A stretch of 64,000 bases of DNA from Flagellimonas algicola. Lineage in GTDB: Bacteria > Bacteroidota > Bacteroidia > Flavobacteriales > Flavobacteriaceae. The stretch lies in assembly GCF_005937185.1 (NCBI RefSeq), contig NZ_VCNI01000002.1:62001-126000 (forward strand), given 5' to 3'. Below are positions 8,706 through 18,579 of this stretch, in pieces. Under the pieces are notes generated by a model, which saw nothing but the letters and a program-made list of their open reading frames with translations, ran no database searches and had not been told where the DNA came from. A program made the position numbers and the translations under genes. Every line of letters begins with the position of its first letter. Positions within the stretch are counted from its first letter, which is position 1.

Positions 8706-11700
8706 ATGTTTGCAGCGAACTTCAAAAAATGGGATACCATCCTAGGATGGGTTTCCTTTACCATTGCCTTTATCGTTTACGCCCTTACCATAGAACCAAC
8801 AGGTAGTTTTTGGGATGCTGGCGAATACATTACCACCTCGGCCAAACTTCAAGTAGGGCATCCACCGGGGGCACCTTTATTACAAATGATAGGTGCTTTT
8901 TTTGCCATATTCGCCTTCAACGACCCTTCAAAGATTGCCCTTATGGTGAATGCCGTATCCATAGTGTCCAGTGCGTTTGCCGTGCTGTTCACGTTTTGGA
9001 CTATCACTAACCTAACCCGTAAACTGATAGTCAAAAAGAAGGCTCTTAGCAACAGTAAGGCAATTGCAGTTTTTGGAAGTGGACTTGTTGGTGCCTTGAC
9101 CTTTACATTTTCAGATAGTTTTTGGTTCAACGCAGTGGAAACCGAAGTATATGCCATGGCCAGTCTCATTATGGCTCTGCTGATATGGTTGGGACTTAAA
9201 TGGGTAGACAACCTTGACGAACCAAGAGGGCATCGTTGGTTATTGCTCATTTGCTTCGTGATCGGCCTAACCTTCGGAATCCAATTCATGGGCTTTTTGG
9301 CCATTCCATCTATAGGTTTATTGTTCTATTTCAAGAGATATAAAGAAACCAACATCAAGAATTTTCTGTTGGCCAACCTATCGGTGATTGCCGTGTTGAT
9401 GTTGGTCTACAAATTTTCCCTCACATACGTACTAAAACTCTTTGGATGGAGCGAAGTATTTTTCATTAATAGTATTGGATTGCCATTCAACTCTGGAACC
9501 ATAATTATGGGCTTGCTTTTTGTGGCCGCCTTTTATTTCGCGCTGCGCTATACTCGGAAAAATGATTTTCGCACGGGAAACCTCATTGTACTGTGTTTGA
9601 TGTTCCTTATCCTTGGTTTTTCATCTTGGTTAATGTTGCCAATTCGAGCCAATGCCAAGACCGTGGTCAACGAAAATGACCCTTCCGATGCGCGTTCTCT
9701 ATTGGCCTATTATAACCGGGAGCAGTATCCCGGGGTTGAGAGTCCATTTTACGGAGCTTATTACTCAGACACCTTTGCACCCGCTGGTGAGGATAAGGAC
9801 GACCGCCCAAAATACGAGAAGGATAAAACCTTGGGCAAATATGTGATTGTCAATAATTACAAGGGAGCCATGCAAGGGCCCAATGAAAAGCATGTGGGAC
9901 TTCTGCCAAGACTTTGGAGCGATCAGCATGCTGAAAATTATATGCGGTATTTTGGAGTTCTTGATTTTAGGATTAAATCCGAATACATTTCTCGAAACGA
10001 CCTAAGGGAAGCCGTTTCGCAGTTCAAGGCTGCCTATGACCGAGGGGAACTGGATGCCGAGCAATATGTCAGGTTTCTTCGTGAGTTTGGGGAATATATA
10101 GAAGTGGAGCCTCCCACTTTAGGGCAAAACATTCAATACATGATTGAATTCCAGTTTGGCTACATGTACATGCGCTATTTTATGTGGAATTTTGCCGGTA
10201 GACAAAACGATGTCCAAGGTCGGTATGACGAAAATGGGAATTGGTTGAGTGGCATTGGTTTTATCGATAGCCTAAGATTGGGAAGTCAGGATAATTTACC
10301 TAGCGACTGGAAAAACAACAAAGCTCGAAATACTTACTTCTTCTTGCCTCTGCTTTTGGGGATTATCGGACTGGTCTTCCAGATTTCCAAAAACCCGAAA
10401 CAGTTTTGGGTGCTATTTGTCTTTTTCATGTTTACCGGAATAGCCATTCAATTCTATACCAACCCTTATATTTTCCAGCCCAGGGAACGGGATTATTCCT
10501 TGGTAGGATCATTCTACGTCTTCAGTATGTGGGTGGGTATGGGCGTCTATGGTCTGTTTGATGAGTTTAGAAAGCTCATTTCTGCCAAAATAGCCGCGCC
10601 GGCGCTAACAACAATATGTTTGCTGTCCGTCCCTTTCTTGATGGCATTCCAAAATTGGGACGACCATGACCGATCCAATCGCTATACAGCCAATTCCACG
10701 GCCAAAGCTTATTTGGATTCTTGCCAGGAAGATGCAGGTGCTATTCTGTTTACCATTGGGGACAATGATACCTTCCCATTGTGGTATGCCCAGGAAATTG
10801 AGGGCCATAGAACCGATGTTCGTATCGTAAACACCAGCTTGTTTGCTACAGATTGGTACATAGACCAGATGAAACGAAAGGCTTATGAAAGTGAGCCCAT
10901 TCCGTCACAGCTCACCCATGATAAATACCGATATGGTTCCAGGGACGCGGTATATTACCAAGGCATTACTGATAGCAGATGGGAGATTAAAGATTTTGTG
11001 AACTGGATTGATAGCGACAAACCCCAGAACAAATATCGGTATTTACTGGAAAAACAAGGTGTGGATATCAGCGATGTTCCAGAGGGTACTCTTAACATCA
11101 TTTATTATCCTACCAACAAAATTCGTATTCCAGTCAACAAGCAAAATGTATTGAACAGCGGCTTGGTGAAACCAGAGGATGCGGACCAGATTTTGGACTA
11201 TATTGATATTGACCTACCACAAGGGGCTTTGCCCAAAAATCGGATCCTAATGCTGGATTTGATTGCCAACAATGATTGGAAACGACCCATTTACTTTTCC
11301 GGGGGAAGTTTTGATAGAGCGGAATACATCTGGATGAAAGACTATCTTCAGTTGGATGGATTGGTCTATAAACTAGTGCCTATCAAGACAAAAAATGAAA
11401 GCTCTTTTGAAATGGGTAGAATTGACTCAGATCTTATGTACGAAATTGTTACAAAATGGGATTGGGGAAATGCCGGGGACACTGAAATCTATCACGATCC
11501 CCAAACCCGTTCCCAAGGACTGTCCTTTAGAAGTAACCTGGCGCGTTTGATGGAGAAATTATTGGAAGAGGGCAAAGTTGATAAAGCCAAGGACATCATT
11601 GACATTGCTATTACCAATATGCCAGTGGAAGAGTTTGGATTTTACGCTTTTGTGGAACCCTATGTAGATGGGTACTACAAGGTAGGTGAAACCGAAAAGG

Positions 11701-12035
11701 CCCATGCACTATTTGAAAAACTAAAAAAAGTATATCAAGAGCGCTTGGAGTACTATTCTGCCGTACCGTTAGATGAGCAATACGATAGGATTGACGACAT
11801 TTTAGCCGACATGCAAGCTTACCGTAGAAACATTGACATCCTGATTGAAAACCAAGACCGGGAGAAAGCCGAATCGGAAACAGTGATATTCAATGAATAT
11901 ATTGACAAGTTTTCCCAGTTTGTAGGGGATGACGAGGAAATGTTTGAAGAACAGGCTCCTGATCCGGATATGGGGGATTCCATCCCGTTGGACACGATTG
12001 AAGAAGTTCCGGACACTGCAGAAATCTTGGAATAA
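8706..12035 (+). CDS. DUF2723 membrane glycosyltransferase (O-mannosyltransferase-like)
   Basis: A 1109-residue polytopic protein. The N-terminal half is a GT-C-type membrane domain: a helix at about 13-30, then SFWDAGEY at 34-41 with the acidic residues expected at the catalytic loop, GHPPGAP at 51-57, and about ten further hydrophobic helices to residue ~650. A soluble region follows with a GDNDTFPLWY motif and a helical, TPR-like stretch (about 940-1060) ending in an acidic tail. DUF2723 is related to protein O-mannosyltransferases and is widespread in Bacteroidota; a role in glycosylating exported proteins or envelope glycans fits, but the acceptor is unknown. It stands alone, reading toward the thioredoxin-like gene, and ends in a shared terminator. 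Confidence 0.88.
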   Translation: MFAANFKKWDTILGWVSFTIAFIVYALTIEPTGSFWDAGEYITTSAKLQVGHPPGAPLLQMIGAFFAIFAFNDPSKIALMVNAVSIVSSAFAVLFTFWTITNLTRKLIVKKKALSNSKAIAVFGSGLVGALTFTFSDSFWFNAVETEVYAMASLIMALLIWLGLKWVDNLDEPRGHRWLLLICFVIGLTFGIQFMGFLAIPSIGLLFYFKRYKETNIKNFLLANLSVIAVLMLVYKFSLTYVLKLFGWSEVFFINSIGLPFNSGTIIMGLLFVAAFYFALRYTRKNDFRTGNLIVLCLMFLILGFSSWLMLPIRANAKTVVNENDPSDARSLLAYYNREQYPGVESPFYGAYYSDTFAPAGEDKDDRPKYEKDKTLGKYVIVNNYKGAMQGPNEKHVGLLPRLWSDQHAENYMRYFGVLDFRIKSEYISRNDLREAVSQFKAAYDRGELDAEQYVRFLREFGEYIEVEPPTLGQNIQYMIEFQFGYMYMRYFMWNFAGRQNDVQGRYDENGNWLSGIGFIDSLRLGSQDNLPSDWKNNKARNTYFFLPLLLGIIGLVFQISKNPKQFWVLFVFFMFTGIAIQFYTNPYIFQPRERDYSLVGSFYVFSMWVGMGVYGLFDEFRKLISAKIAAPALTTICLLSVPFLMAFQNWDDHDRSNRYTANSTAKAYLDSCQEDAGAILFTIGDNDTFPLWYAQEIEGHRTDVRIVNTSLFATDWYIDQMKRKAYESEPIPSQLTHDKYRYGSRDAVYYQGITDSRWEIKDFVNWIDSDKPQNKYRYLLEKQGVDISDVPEGTLNIIYYPTNKIRIPVNKQNVLNSGLVKPEDADQILDYIDIDLPQGALPKNRILMLDLIANNDWKRPIYFSGGSFDRAEYIWMKDYLQLDGLVYKLVPIKTKNESSFEMGRIDSDLMYEIVTKWDWGNAGDTEIYHDPQTRSQGLSFRSNLARLMEKLLEEGKVDKAKDIIDIAITNMPVEEFGFYAFVEPYVDGYYKVGETEKAHALFEKLKKVYQERLEYYSAVPLDEQYDRIDDILADMQAYRRNIDILIENQDREKAESETVIFNEYIDKFSQFVGDDEEMFEEQAPDPDMGDSIPLDTIEEVPDTAEILE

Positions 12036-12058
12036 AAAACGAGGTTTATCCGCGTTTT
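12036..12058. terminator. Bidirectional terminator between DUF2723 and thioredoxin-like genes
   Basis: Stem AAAACGAGG (12036-12044) / CCGCGTTTT (12050-12058) with one mismatch and loop TTTAT, flanked by A and T runs on both sides. It sits in the 21-bp gap between two convergent stop codons and overlaps the minus-strand stop. Confidence 0.6.
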
Positions 12059-12353
12059 ATATATATTCATTTAAGATTCCTATAAGGGTATTGGCATCCT
12101 GCTCTCCGCTTTGTCGCCATACCATTTCCCCCTTTTTGTAGATCATAAGGGTAGGTAAACCTTTGATTCGAAGTGCCTGTGACAGCTCCTTGTTTTTATC
12201 AACATCTATCTTGATCACTTTTCCCTTATCACCCAAAGCCGCAGCAACATCCCGCAGCACCGGGTGCATGGAAGTGGATTGTTCGTTCCATTCCGCATAA
12301 AAGTCCAACAACACTGGTACTTTTAAATCGATAAGTTCGCCGAATTTTGACAT
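12057..12353 (-). CDS. Thioredoxin-fold protein without the CxxC active site
   Basis: A 98-residue thioredoxin-like domain: LLDFYAEWNEQSTSM matches the usual position of FxAxWCGPCKxM, the cis-proline motif is present as KGLPTLMIY, and the C-terminal helix is normal. Both redox cysteines are replaced (WNEQST), and there is no Cys anywhere in the protein. It therefore cannot do disulfide exchange and more likely acts as a binding or chaperone-like fold. No signal peptide is seen, so it is cytoplasmic. The family is sure; the function is unknown. Confidence 0.85.
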   Translation of the reverse strand: MSKFGELIDLKVPVLLDFYAEWNEQSTSMHPVLRDVAAALGDKGKVIKIDVDKNKELSQALRIKGLPTLMIYKKGEMVWRQSGEQDANTLIGILNEYI

Positions 12354-12442
12354 GTATTATCTGGGTTTACCAACCAAAAGTAAGAAAATTTGTTAAAATC
12401 TTGAAGAAGCCCTTATATATCCTACAAAAGACAACGTTAATT

Positions 12443-13678
12443 TCACGTTAAACCTTTCTTTTTTAGGGTAATCACAGTAATCTCTGGCCAGATACCTACA
12501 CGTCCCGGATAACCAATAAATCCAAACCCCCTATTGACGTTAATAAATTGGTTGAGTTCCTCATATACCCCAGCCCAATACTTGTAGCGCCATTTTACCG
12601 GACTCCATTTTACCCAACCCGGAATCTCAACCCCAAACTGCATTCCGTGCGTATGTCCACTAAGGGTCAAATGAAAATGGTAATCGTCATGAATCACCAC
12701 ATCTTCCCAGTGCGAGGGATCATGGCTCATTAAAATTTTAAAGTCATCTTTGGAGACACCGGCTTTAGCTCTTTCCAAATCACCCGCTTTCTTAAATCCG
12801 CCTCTACCCCAGTTCTCAACACCCAATAGGGCAATACGTTGGCCATCTTTTTCCAAATAGCGATGTGTATCCAACAGCAGGTCAAAGCCCATTTCCTTTT
12901 GCATGTCCTTTAAATCCTGAAGGTTTTGGGTTTTGGCCTCATCCGAAGGCCATTCCGTGTAATCCCCATAATCATGGTTCCCCAATATGGAATACTTACC
13001 GTCCTTTGCTTTCAAGGAGGAAAAAAGTTCTGCCCAAGGTTCCATTTCCACCGCCTTATCGTTGACCATGTCCCCTGTAAAGAGAATCACATCACTTTGT
13101 TGCTTATTGATCAAATCAATGCCGTAGGCCACTTTGTTTCGGTTATCAAAACTGCCACTGTGCACATCGGAGATTTGTGTAATCTGATAGCCATCAAAGG
13201 CATCCGGCAAATCTTCAAATTCCATTTCATAGGTAAGCACCTTATAATTGTATTTGCCCCTATACATTCCATAGAGCAAAGCTCCAAATGGCAAAGCTGC
13301 AATTCCGAGGGCTATACCACTTATAAACTTTCTTCGAGATGGAAAAAACTTGGTCTGTGGCTCCGTTAATCCCGCAATCTTGTTGTATCCAAAAACAAAA
13401 AGTCGCACCACATCCTCTAACAAGAGAAAGATTCCCAAAATAAGACCCAGCATTAAAAAAGAAAAGAAAATTCCACCTGCCGTGGCGATCTGACCACGCA
13501 CTCCATCGCCAGGAGTGTAATTGAGTACTCTTATAATAAAATTGAGCAAGGCCGCCAAAAAAAGCACACCATATAAAATTTGAATCCAAGTACTTTTAAA
13601 AAGGGTCTTAAAGCCTTGAAAACCGTAAATGGCCAGCACTATATAAACAATGGATAAAATGATTAGAAACCTTGGCAT
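12443..13678 (-). CDS. Membrane-anchored calcineurin-like metallophosphoesterase
   Basis: A 411-residue protein with hydrophobic helices at about 3-20, 33-51 and 67-90 plus one near 120-140, followed by a metallophosphoesterase domain. Metal-binding motifs are in order: QISDVHSG, ILFTGDMVND, LGNHDYGD, MSHDPSHW and LSGHTHGMQ. This matches the YkuE/YaeI-like subgroup that acts near the membrane, possibly on lipid-linked phosphates; the substrate is not known. It lies between a thioredoxin-like gene and cutC on the same strand, but gaps of 89 and 55 bp give no strong sign of an operon. Confidence 0.9.
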   Translation of the reverse strand: MPRFLIILSIVYIVLAIYGFQGFKTLFKSTWIQILYGVLFLAALLNFIIRVLNYTPGDGVRGQIATAGGIFFSFLMLGLILGIFLLLEDVVRLFVFGYNKIAGLTEPQTKFFPSRRKFISGIALGIAALPFGALLYGMYRGKYNYKVLTYEMEFEDLPDAFDGYQITQISDVHSGSFDNRNKVAYGIDLINKQQSDVILFTGDMVNDKAVEMEPWAELFSSLKAKDGKYSILGNHDYGDYTEWPSDEAKTQNLQDLKDMQKEMGFDLLLDTHRYLEKDGQRIALLGVENWGRGGFKKAGDLERAKAGVSKDDFKILMSHDPSHWEDVVIHDDYHFHLTLSGHTHGMQFGVEIPGWVKWSPVKWRYKYWAGVYEELNQFINVNRGFGFIGYPGRVGIWPEITVITLKKKGLT

Positions 13679-13733
13679 GCAAACTTTTTTATAAAGATAT
13701 TTCTTTCCTTAGGGAACATTGGGCTTTTTGCGT

Positions 13734-14456
13734 TTATTTAACGCGTTGTACAATCTGACGAACGGTTTCCAAATTTGTTACGGCCACTTGATCTTCTCGA
13801 AGATGGGTATTGGAATTCATAGAAATTTTACCTTCCAAAGCAATAGGGTTTCCGAAAGAGGTTCCAGACAAATGAATGGCAGATAACCCATCAGACTTAA
13901 ATTGCTCCGCATTCTCCAATTTGATCCCGCCGCCTGCTATAACTTTCACTCCTTTGGAAACGGAATTCAGCTCCTTTAAAAGTTCCAACCCTACTTCTGA
14001 GGAAGTTTCTTGACCTGAAGTCAGTACATAATCCACTCCCATTGCTTCCAATTGCTCGAAGGATTTGCGGGGGTTAGGTACCCAATCAAAGGCACGGTGA
14101 AACGTGAATCGCATAGGTCTTGAGGCTTTGATCAATTCTTGGGTACGATCAACATCCATCTCAAAATCTGGAAGCAAAACCCCAGAAACAATACCTTCTA
14201 CACCTAAATCCTTGCAAACCTGTATATCCTGCATCATAGTCCTGAATTCCCCATCGTTAAAGGTAAAATGTCCTCCACGCGGTCTAACAAGTACATGCAC
14301 CGGGATTTTCAAAGCCTCTTTCACCAATGCAATCAATCCAGCGGAAGGCGTGATTCCACCAACCCCCAACTCGGAACAAAGTTCTATTCTATCCGCTCCA
14401 GCTTCTTGCGCGTTCAGCGCAGATTCCAGTGAATTGGCACAAACTTCTACCAGCAT
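13734..14456 (-). CDS. cutC: CutC family protein (copper homeostasis)
   Basis: A 240-residue TIM-barrel protein. The N-terminus MLVEVCANSLESALNAQEAG, then GADRIELCSELGVGGITPS, RPRGGHF and FHRAFDW are characteristic of CutC. The family is named for copper tolerance in E. coli, but a direct role in copper handling is disputed and the enzymatic activity is unknown. It is transcribed away from the glycosylasparaginase gene; a consensus -7 box lies upstream at 14487-14494. Confidence 0.93.
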   Translation of the reverse strand: MLVEVCANSLESALNAQEAGADRIELCSELGVGGITPSAGLIALVKEALKIPVHVLVRPRGGHFTFNDGEFRTMMQDIQVCKDLGVEGIVSGVLLPDFEMDVDRTQELIKASRPMRFTFHRAFDWVPNPRKSFEQLEAMGVDYVLTSGQETSSEVGLELLKELNSVSKGVKVIAGGGIKLENAEQFKSDGLSAIHLSGTSFGNPIALEGKISMNSNTHLREDQVAVTNLETVRQIVQRVK

Positions 14457-14486
14457 ATTCCTATATTTATGAACTCAAAATAACAA

Positions 14487-14513
14487 CAAAAATATTGACT
14501 TCCGATGCTGCAA
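14487..14513 (-). promoter_or_regulatory. Promoter of cutC
   Basis: On the minus strand TTG (14511-14513), 16 bases, then TATTTTTG (14487-14494). The -7 box is a full match; the spacer is one base shorter than the usual range. The leader would be about 25 nt. Confidence 0.5.
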
Positions 14514-14565
14514 AATTCGGAACGAGAAAAGCAGCCGGAACAAACCATCCAAACCTTAACTATCC

Positions 14566-15558
14566 ATGCAAAGAAGAAAGTTTCTTAAAAAATCTGGCTT
14601 GACCACGGCGGGACTATTGTCCGCTCCCGTTTTGGCTTCTTGTAAAACCGAAACCGCAAAGGCACCCACTTTATCCGAAACCAAAGCTGTAAAACCCATT
14701 GTTATTTGCACTTGGAACTTTCAAAACGCTTCAGCCAAGGCTTGGGAGGTACTAAGTAGTTCGGGCAGTTCGCTTGATGCCGTGGAGGCCGGGGTAATGG
14801 TGGAAGAGGCAGATACCAGCAATCAAACTGTGGGTGTAGGGGGCAGACCTGATCGTGAAGGCAGGGTTACCTTGGATGCTTGCATTATGGACAAAGATGC
14901 CAATTGTGGCGCAGTGTTATGCATGGAAAATATAGCCCACCCTATTTCCGTGGCCAGAAAGGTGATGGAAGAAACTCCCCATGTAATGTTGGCAGGATTA
15001 GGCGCTGAACTCTTTGCTTACGAACAGGGTTTTGAGAAAACCAATTTGCTTACTGAGCAATCCAAAAAAGAATGGGAGGAATGGAAAAAAACGTCCAAAT
15101 ATGAGACCATTATCAATATTGAAAATCACGATACCATTGGGATGTTGGCCATTGATGAAAACGGGGACATTGCCGGGGCCTGTACCACAAGTGGTATGGG
15201 TTATAAAATGGCCGGTCGCGTAGGGGATTCACCTATAATAGGTGCCGGTTTATTTGTGGATAACGAAGTTGGAGGAGCTGCAGCCACGGGAGTTGGAGAG
15301 GAAGTGGTACGGACAGTGGGCAGTTTTTTGATCGTGGAGCTCATGCGTCAGGGAAAATCACCCCAAGAAGCTTGCGAAGAAGGGGTTAAGCGCATCATGA
15401 AAAAAAATGAAGGCCGTAAAGATTTCCAGATTGGCTTTATCGCAGTGAACAAAAAGGGGGAGACAGGGGGTTACTGTGTACATCCGGGATTCACCTATCG
15501 GGAGTATTCAGATAAAGGGCATGAGAACAAAACGGTAGAAAGCTTCTATCAAGGTTAG
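14566..15558 (+). CDS. N4-(beta-N-acetylglucosaminyl)-L-asparaginase (glycosylasparaginase)
   Basis: A 330-residue Ntn-hydrolase that cleaves the GlcNAc-asparagine bond left after N-glycoprotein breakdown. The N-terminus carries a twin-arginine-like motif (RRKFLKK) and a lipobox-like VLASC (Cys26), so it is probably an exported lipoprotein. The autocleavage site is His-Asp-Thr at 188-190, Thr190 becoming the nucleophile, followed by IGMLAI. The GRVGDSPIIGAG and TGVGEE segments match the substrate-binding region of the family. Its nearest relatives in Flavobacteria (the Elizabethkingia meningoseptica enzyme) work on host or environmental glycoproteins. It stands alone with a 7-bp repeat after the stop. 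Confidence 0.93.
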   Translation: MQRRKFLKKSGLTTAGLLSAPVLASCKTETAKAPTLSETKAVKPIVICTWNFQNASAKAWEVLSSSGSSLDAVEAGVMVEEADTSNQTVGVGGRPDREGRVTLDACIMDKDANCGAVLCMENIAHPISVARKVMEETPHVMLAGLGAELFAYEQGFEKTNLLTEQSKKEWEEWKKTSKYETIINIENHDTIGMLAIDENGDIAGACTTSGMGYKMAGRVGDSPIIGAGLFVDNEVGGAAATGVGEEVVRTVGSFLIVELMRQGKSPQEACEEGVKRIMKKNEGRKDFQIGFIAVNKKGETGGYCVHPGFTYREYSDKGHENKTVESFYQG

Positions 15559-15590
15559 ACAAGAGATACTGGACCGCTTCGCTCCTGGAT

Positions 15591-15611
15591 ACAAGACACA
15601 AGACACAAGAC
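15591..15611. repeat. Heptanucleotide array ACAAGAC x 3
   Basis: Three perfect tandem copies of ACAAGAC in the 165-bp gap between glycosylasparaginase and polA. It has the same 7-bp period as the arrays at 1731-1979, 22390-22424 and 51346-51373. The rest of the gap holds no gene that I can see. Confidence 0.8.
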
Positions 15612-15723
15612 TTCTTGGCTCTTTTTTCTTGATTCCAACTTCTTTTTCTACCTTTAAAAACTGTGCGACCACAATAGCAAAACAAGCTTCGCATTTTTAA
15701 TTTCATTTATCTAACCCAACACT

Positions 15724-18564
15724 ATGTCCGATCAGAAAAGACTCTTCCTTCTGGATGCCTACGCTCTCATTTTTAGGGGTTATTACGCCTTGCTGAAAAA
15801 TCCTAGAATAAACTCCAAGGGCATGGATACTTCTGCCATCATGGGGTTTGTGAATTCCCTCTTTGATGTGATCAAACGGGAAAAACCGGACCACCTTGCC
15901 GTATGTTTTGACAAGGGCGGAAGTGTAGAACGAACCGAACTTTTTGAGGAGTACAAAGCCAACCGGGACGAAACACCGGATGCCATTCGAATAGCGGTTC
16001 CCTATATCCAGGATATTTTAAGGGCCATGAATATTCCCGTGGTGGTCTTGGAAGGTTATGAAGCTGATGATATTATCGGCACTCTGGCCAAACAGGCGGA
16101 AAAAGAGGACTATAAAGTTTTTATGGTTACCCCGGACAAGGATTTTGGGCAACTGGTTTCCGAGAACATTTTCATGTATCGCCCAGCACGAATGGGCAAT
16201 GGAATTGAAATTTGGGGTATACCAGAAGTTCAAAAACGCTTCGGTGTAGTGCGTCCTGAACAGGTAATTGATTATCTGGGAATGATGGGCGATGCTAGTG
16301 ACAATATTCCAGGACTTCCTGGAGTAGGTGATAAAACTGCCAAAAAATTCCTGGCCGAATACGATTCTTTGGAAGGGCTTTTGGCCAATACGGACCAGCT
16401 CAAGGGAAAAATGAAGGAGAAAGTGGAAGCCAATGCCGAGTTGGGTCGGTTATCACGGAAGCTGGCCGAGATCAAAACGGATTGCGATGTTACTTTCAAT
16501 GCGGACGATTATGAAATGTCTGAACCGGATGGAAACAAAGTACAGCAGATTTTTGATGAGTTGGAGTTCAGAAGACTAAAGGAGCAATTCATTAAGATAT
16601 TTTCTGGTGAAGCTGAAGCCCCGGCCTCAACTGCACCTACCCAAGGAAAGCCTGCTGCCCCCAAACCACAAGCCGCCGGTAGTGGCCAATTCAGTTTGTT
16701 TGGTGCAGACCCCAGTGCGGCCCCGGCCACCATCAAAGATGCCAATAGTAGAAATACGGTATCAGATGTTCCCCATTTGTACCAAAGCATAGTTCCCGGT
16801 CTTGGCCTTCAAATTTTTATGGAGAAACTGATGCAACAAACTTCGGTTTGTTTTGATACGGAAACCACCTCCATTAATCCGTTGGAAGCAGAACTTGTGG
16901 GAATCGCGTTTAGCTGGGAGGCCAAAAAAGGCTTTTATGTACCAATTCCTGAGGAGCGGGAAAATGCTATGGAAATATTGGAAACACTGCGACCATTTTT
17001 CGAATCCGAGGCCATAGAAAAGGTAGGGCAAAACCTAAAATACGACATCAAAGTGATGAAAAATTATGGGATTGAGGTCAAAGGAAAACTCTTTGATACC
17101 ATGCTGGCCCATTACCTTATCAATCCAGATATGCGTCACAATATGGATGTTTTGGCCGAGACCTACCTCAACTATACCCCAGTTTCCATCACCGAGCTTA
17201 TTGGTAAAAAAGGAAAAAATCAATTGAGCATGCGTCAAGTTCCTTTGGATAAGCAAAAGGAGTATGCCTCCGAAGATGCCGATATCACCCTTCAGCTAGC
17301 TGAGCATTTCAGACCCGAATTGGCAGAAGCAAAAACCGACGAGCTTTTCGAAAATATTGAAGTTCCATTGCTAAGGGTTCTAGCCGACATGGAAACCGAA
17401 GGCATCAATTTGGACAAAGATTTTCTAAATGATTTATCCGAAGTACTCGACAAGGACATCAAATCCCTAGAACAAAAAATCTATGATGCTGCCGGGGTAC
17501 AATTCAACATTGCTTCACCCAAACAGTTAGGTGAAATCCTATTTGAGCAAATGAAATTGGTGGACAAGCCCAAGAAAACCAAAACGGGTCAATATTCCAC
17601 AGCGGAAGATGTGCTTTCCTATTTGGCGAAAGATCATGAAATCATCCAAAACGTTTTGGACTTTAGAGGTCTAACCAAACTTAAAAGTACCTATGTGGAT
17701 GCGTTGCCCAATGAAGTTCAGCAACATAGCGGCAGAGTCCATACCGATTATATGCAAACCGTGGCCGCTACCGGACGATTGAGCAGTAATAATCCCAATC
17801 TGCAGAATATTCCCATCCGAACGGAACGGGGAAGACAGGTTCGTAAAGCGTTTATCCCAAGAGATGAAAACTACACCTTGCTTGCCGCGGATTACTCCCA
17901 GATAGAGCTCCGCATCATTGCGGCTTTAAGTGAGGAGGACACCATGATAGAAGCGTTTAAAAATGGAGAGGATATCCACGCCTCCACGGCATCCAGAGTT
18001 TTCAATGTCCCTATTGAAGAGGTAACCCGGGAACAACGGGGCAATGCCAAAACTGTCAACTTCGGAATCATTTATGGGGTTTCAGCATTTGGACTAAGTA
18101 ATCAAACGGATCTTAGCCGAACCGAGGCGAAAGAGCTTATTGAGACCTATTACAAAACCTATCCGAAACTTCGGAATTATATGGGAGACCAAGTAGACTT
18201 TGCCCGCGACAACGGCTATGTTCAAACCGTATTGGGCCGAAGAAGATATTTGAAGGATATTAACGCGGGTAACCAAGTAGTGCGGGGTGCAGCGGAACGA
18301 AACGCGGTTAACGCACCCATTCAGGGGAGCGCTGCAGACATCATCAAAATTGCCATGATCAACATCCACAAAAAACTCACCGAAGGTGGGTTTAAAACCA
18401 AGATGCTGTTGCAGGTTCACGATGAATTGGTTTTCGATGCCTATAAACCCGAGTTGGAAGAAGTCAAAAAGTTAATCAAAACCGAAATGGAAAATGCCTA
18501 TGAACTGGCGGTTCCGCTTGACGTAGAAATGGGTCTTGGGGATAATTGGCTGGAGGCACATTAA
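15724..18564 (+). CDS. polA: DNA polymerase I
   Basis: A 946-residue three-domain polymerase for Okazaki-fragment maturation and repair. Residues 1-290 are the 5'-3' exonuclease (LLDAYALIFRGYYA, FDKGG, EGYEADDIIG, GDASDNIPG). A 50-residue Pro/Ala linker follows. The 3'-5' exonuclease (about 350-540) keeps its catalytic residues: DTETT from D378, NLKYDIKVM and YASEDADI, so proofreading should be active. The polymerase domain has LAADYSQIELR near 722, the O-helix RGNAKTVNFGIIYG, and the VHDELVFD motif near 898. Length is normal. It is 15 bp from the downstream sulfatase, so the two may be cotranscribed. Confidence 0.99.
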   Translation: MSDQKRLFLLDAYALIFRGYYALLKNPRINSKGMDTSAIMGFVNSLFDVIKREKPDHLAVCFDKGGSVERTELFEEYKANRDETPDAIRIAVPYIQDILRAMNIPVVVLEGYEADDIIGTLAKQAEKEDYKVFMVTPDKDFGQLVSENIFMYRPARMGNGIEIWGIPEVQKRFGVVRPEQVIDYLGMMGDASDNIPGLPGVGDKTAKKFLAEYDSLEGLLANTDQLKGKMKEKVEANAELGRLSRKLAEIKTDCDVTFNADDYEMSEPDGNKVQQIFDELEFRRLKEQFIKIFSGEAEAPASTAPTQGKPAAPKPQAAGSGQFSLFGADPSAAPATIKDANSRNTVSDVPHLYQSIVPGLGLQIFMEKLMQQTSVCFDTETTSINPLEAELVGIAFSWEAKKGFYVPIPEERENAMEILETLRPFFESEAIEKVGQNLKYDIKVMKNYGIEVKGKLFDTMLAHYLINPDMRHNMDVLAETYLNYTPVSITELIGKKGKNQLSMRQVPLDKQKEYASEDADITLQLAEHFRPELAEAKTDELFENIEVPLLRVLADMETEGINLDKDFLNDLSEVLDKDIKSLEQKIYDAAGVQFNIASPKQLGEILFEQMKLVDKPKKTKTGQYSTAEDVLSYLAKDHEIIQNVLDFRGLTKLKSTYVDALPNEVQQHSGRVHTDYMQTVAATGRLSSNNPNLQNIPIRTERGRQVRKAFIPRDENYTLLAADYSQIELRIIAALSEEDTMIEAFKNGEDIHASTASRVFNVPIEEVTREQRGNAKTVNFGIIYGVSAFGLSNQTDLSRTEAKELIETYYKTYPKLRNYMGDQVDFARDNGYVQTVLGRRRYLKDINAGNQVVRGAAERNAVNAPIQGSAADIIKIAMINIHKKLTEGGFKTKMLLQVHDELVFDAYKPELEEVKKLIKTEMENAYELAVPLDVEMGLGDNWLEAH

Positions 18565-18579
18565 TCTCACTATTTTAAT

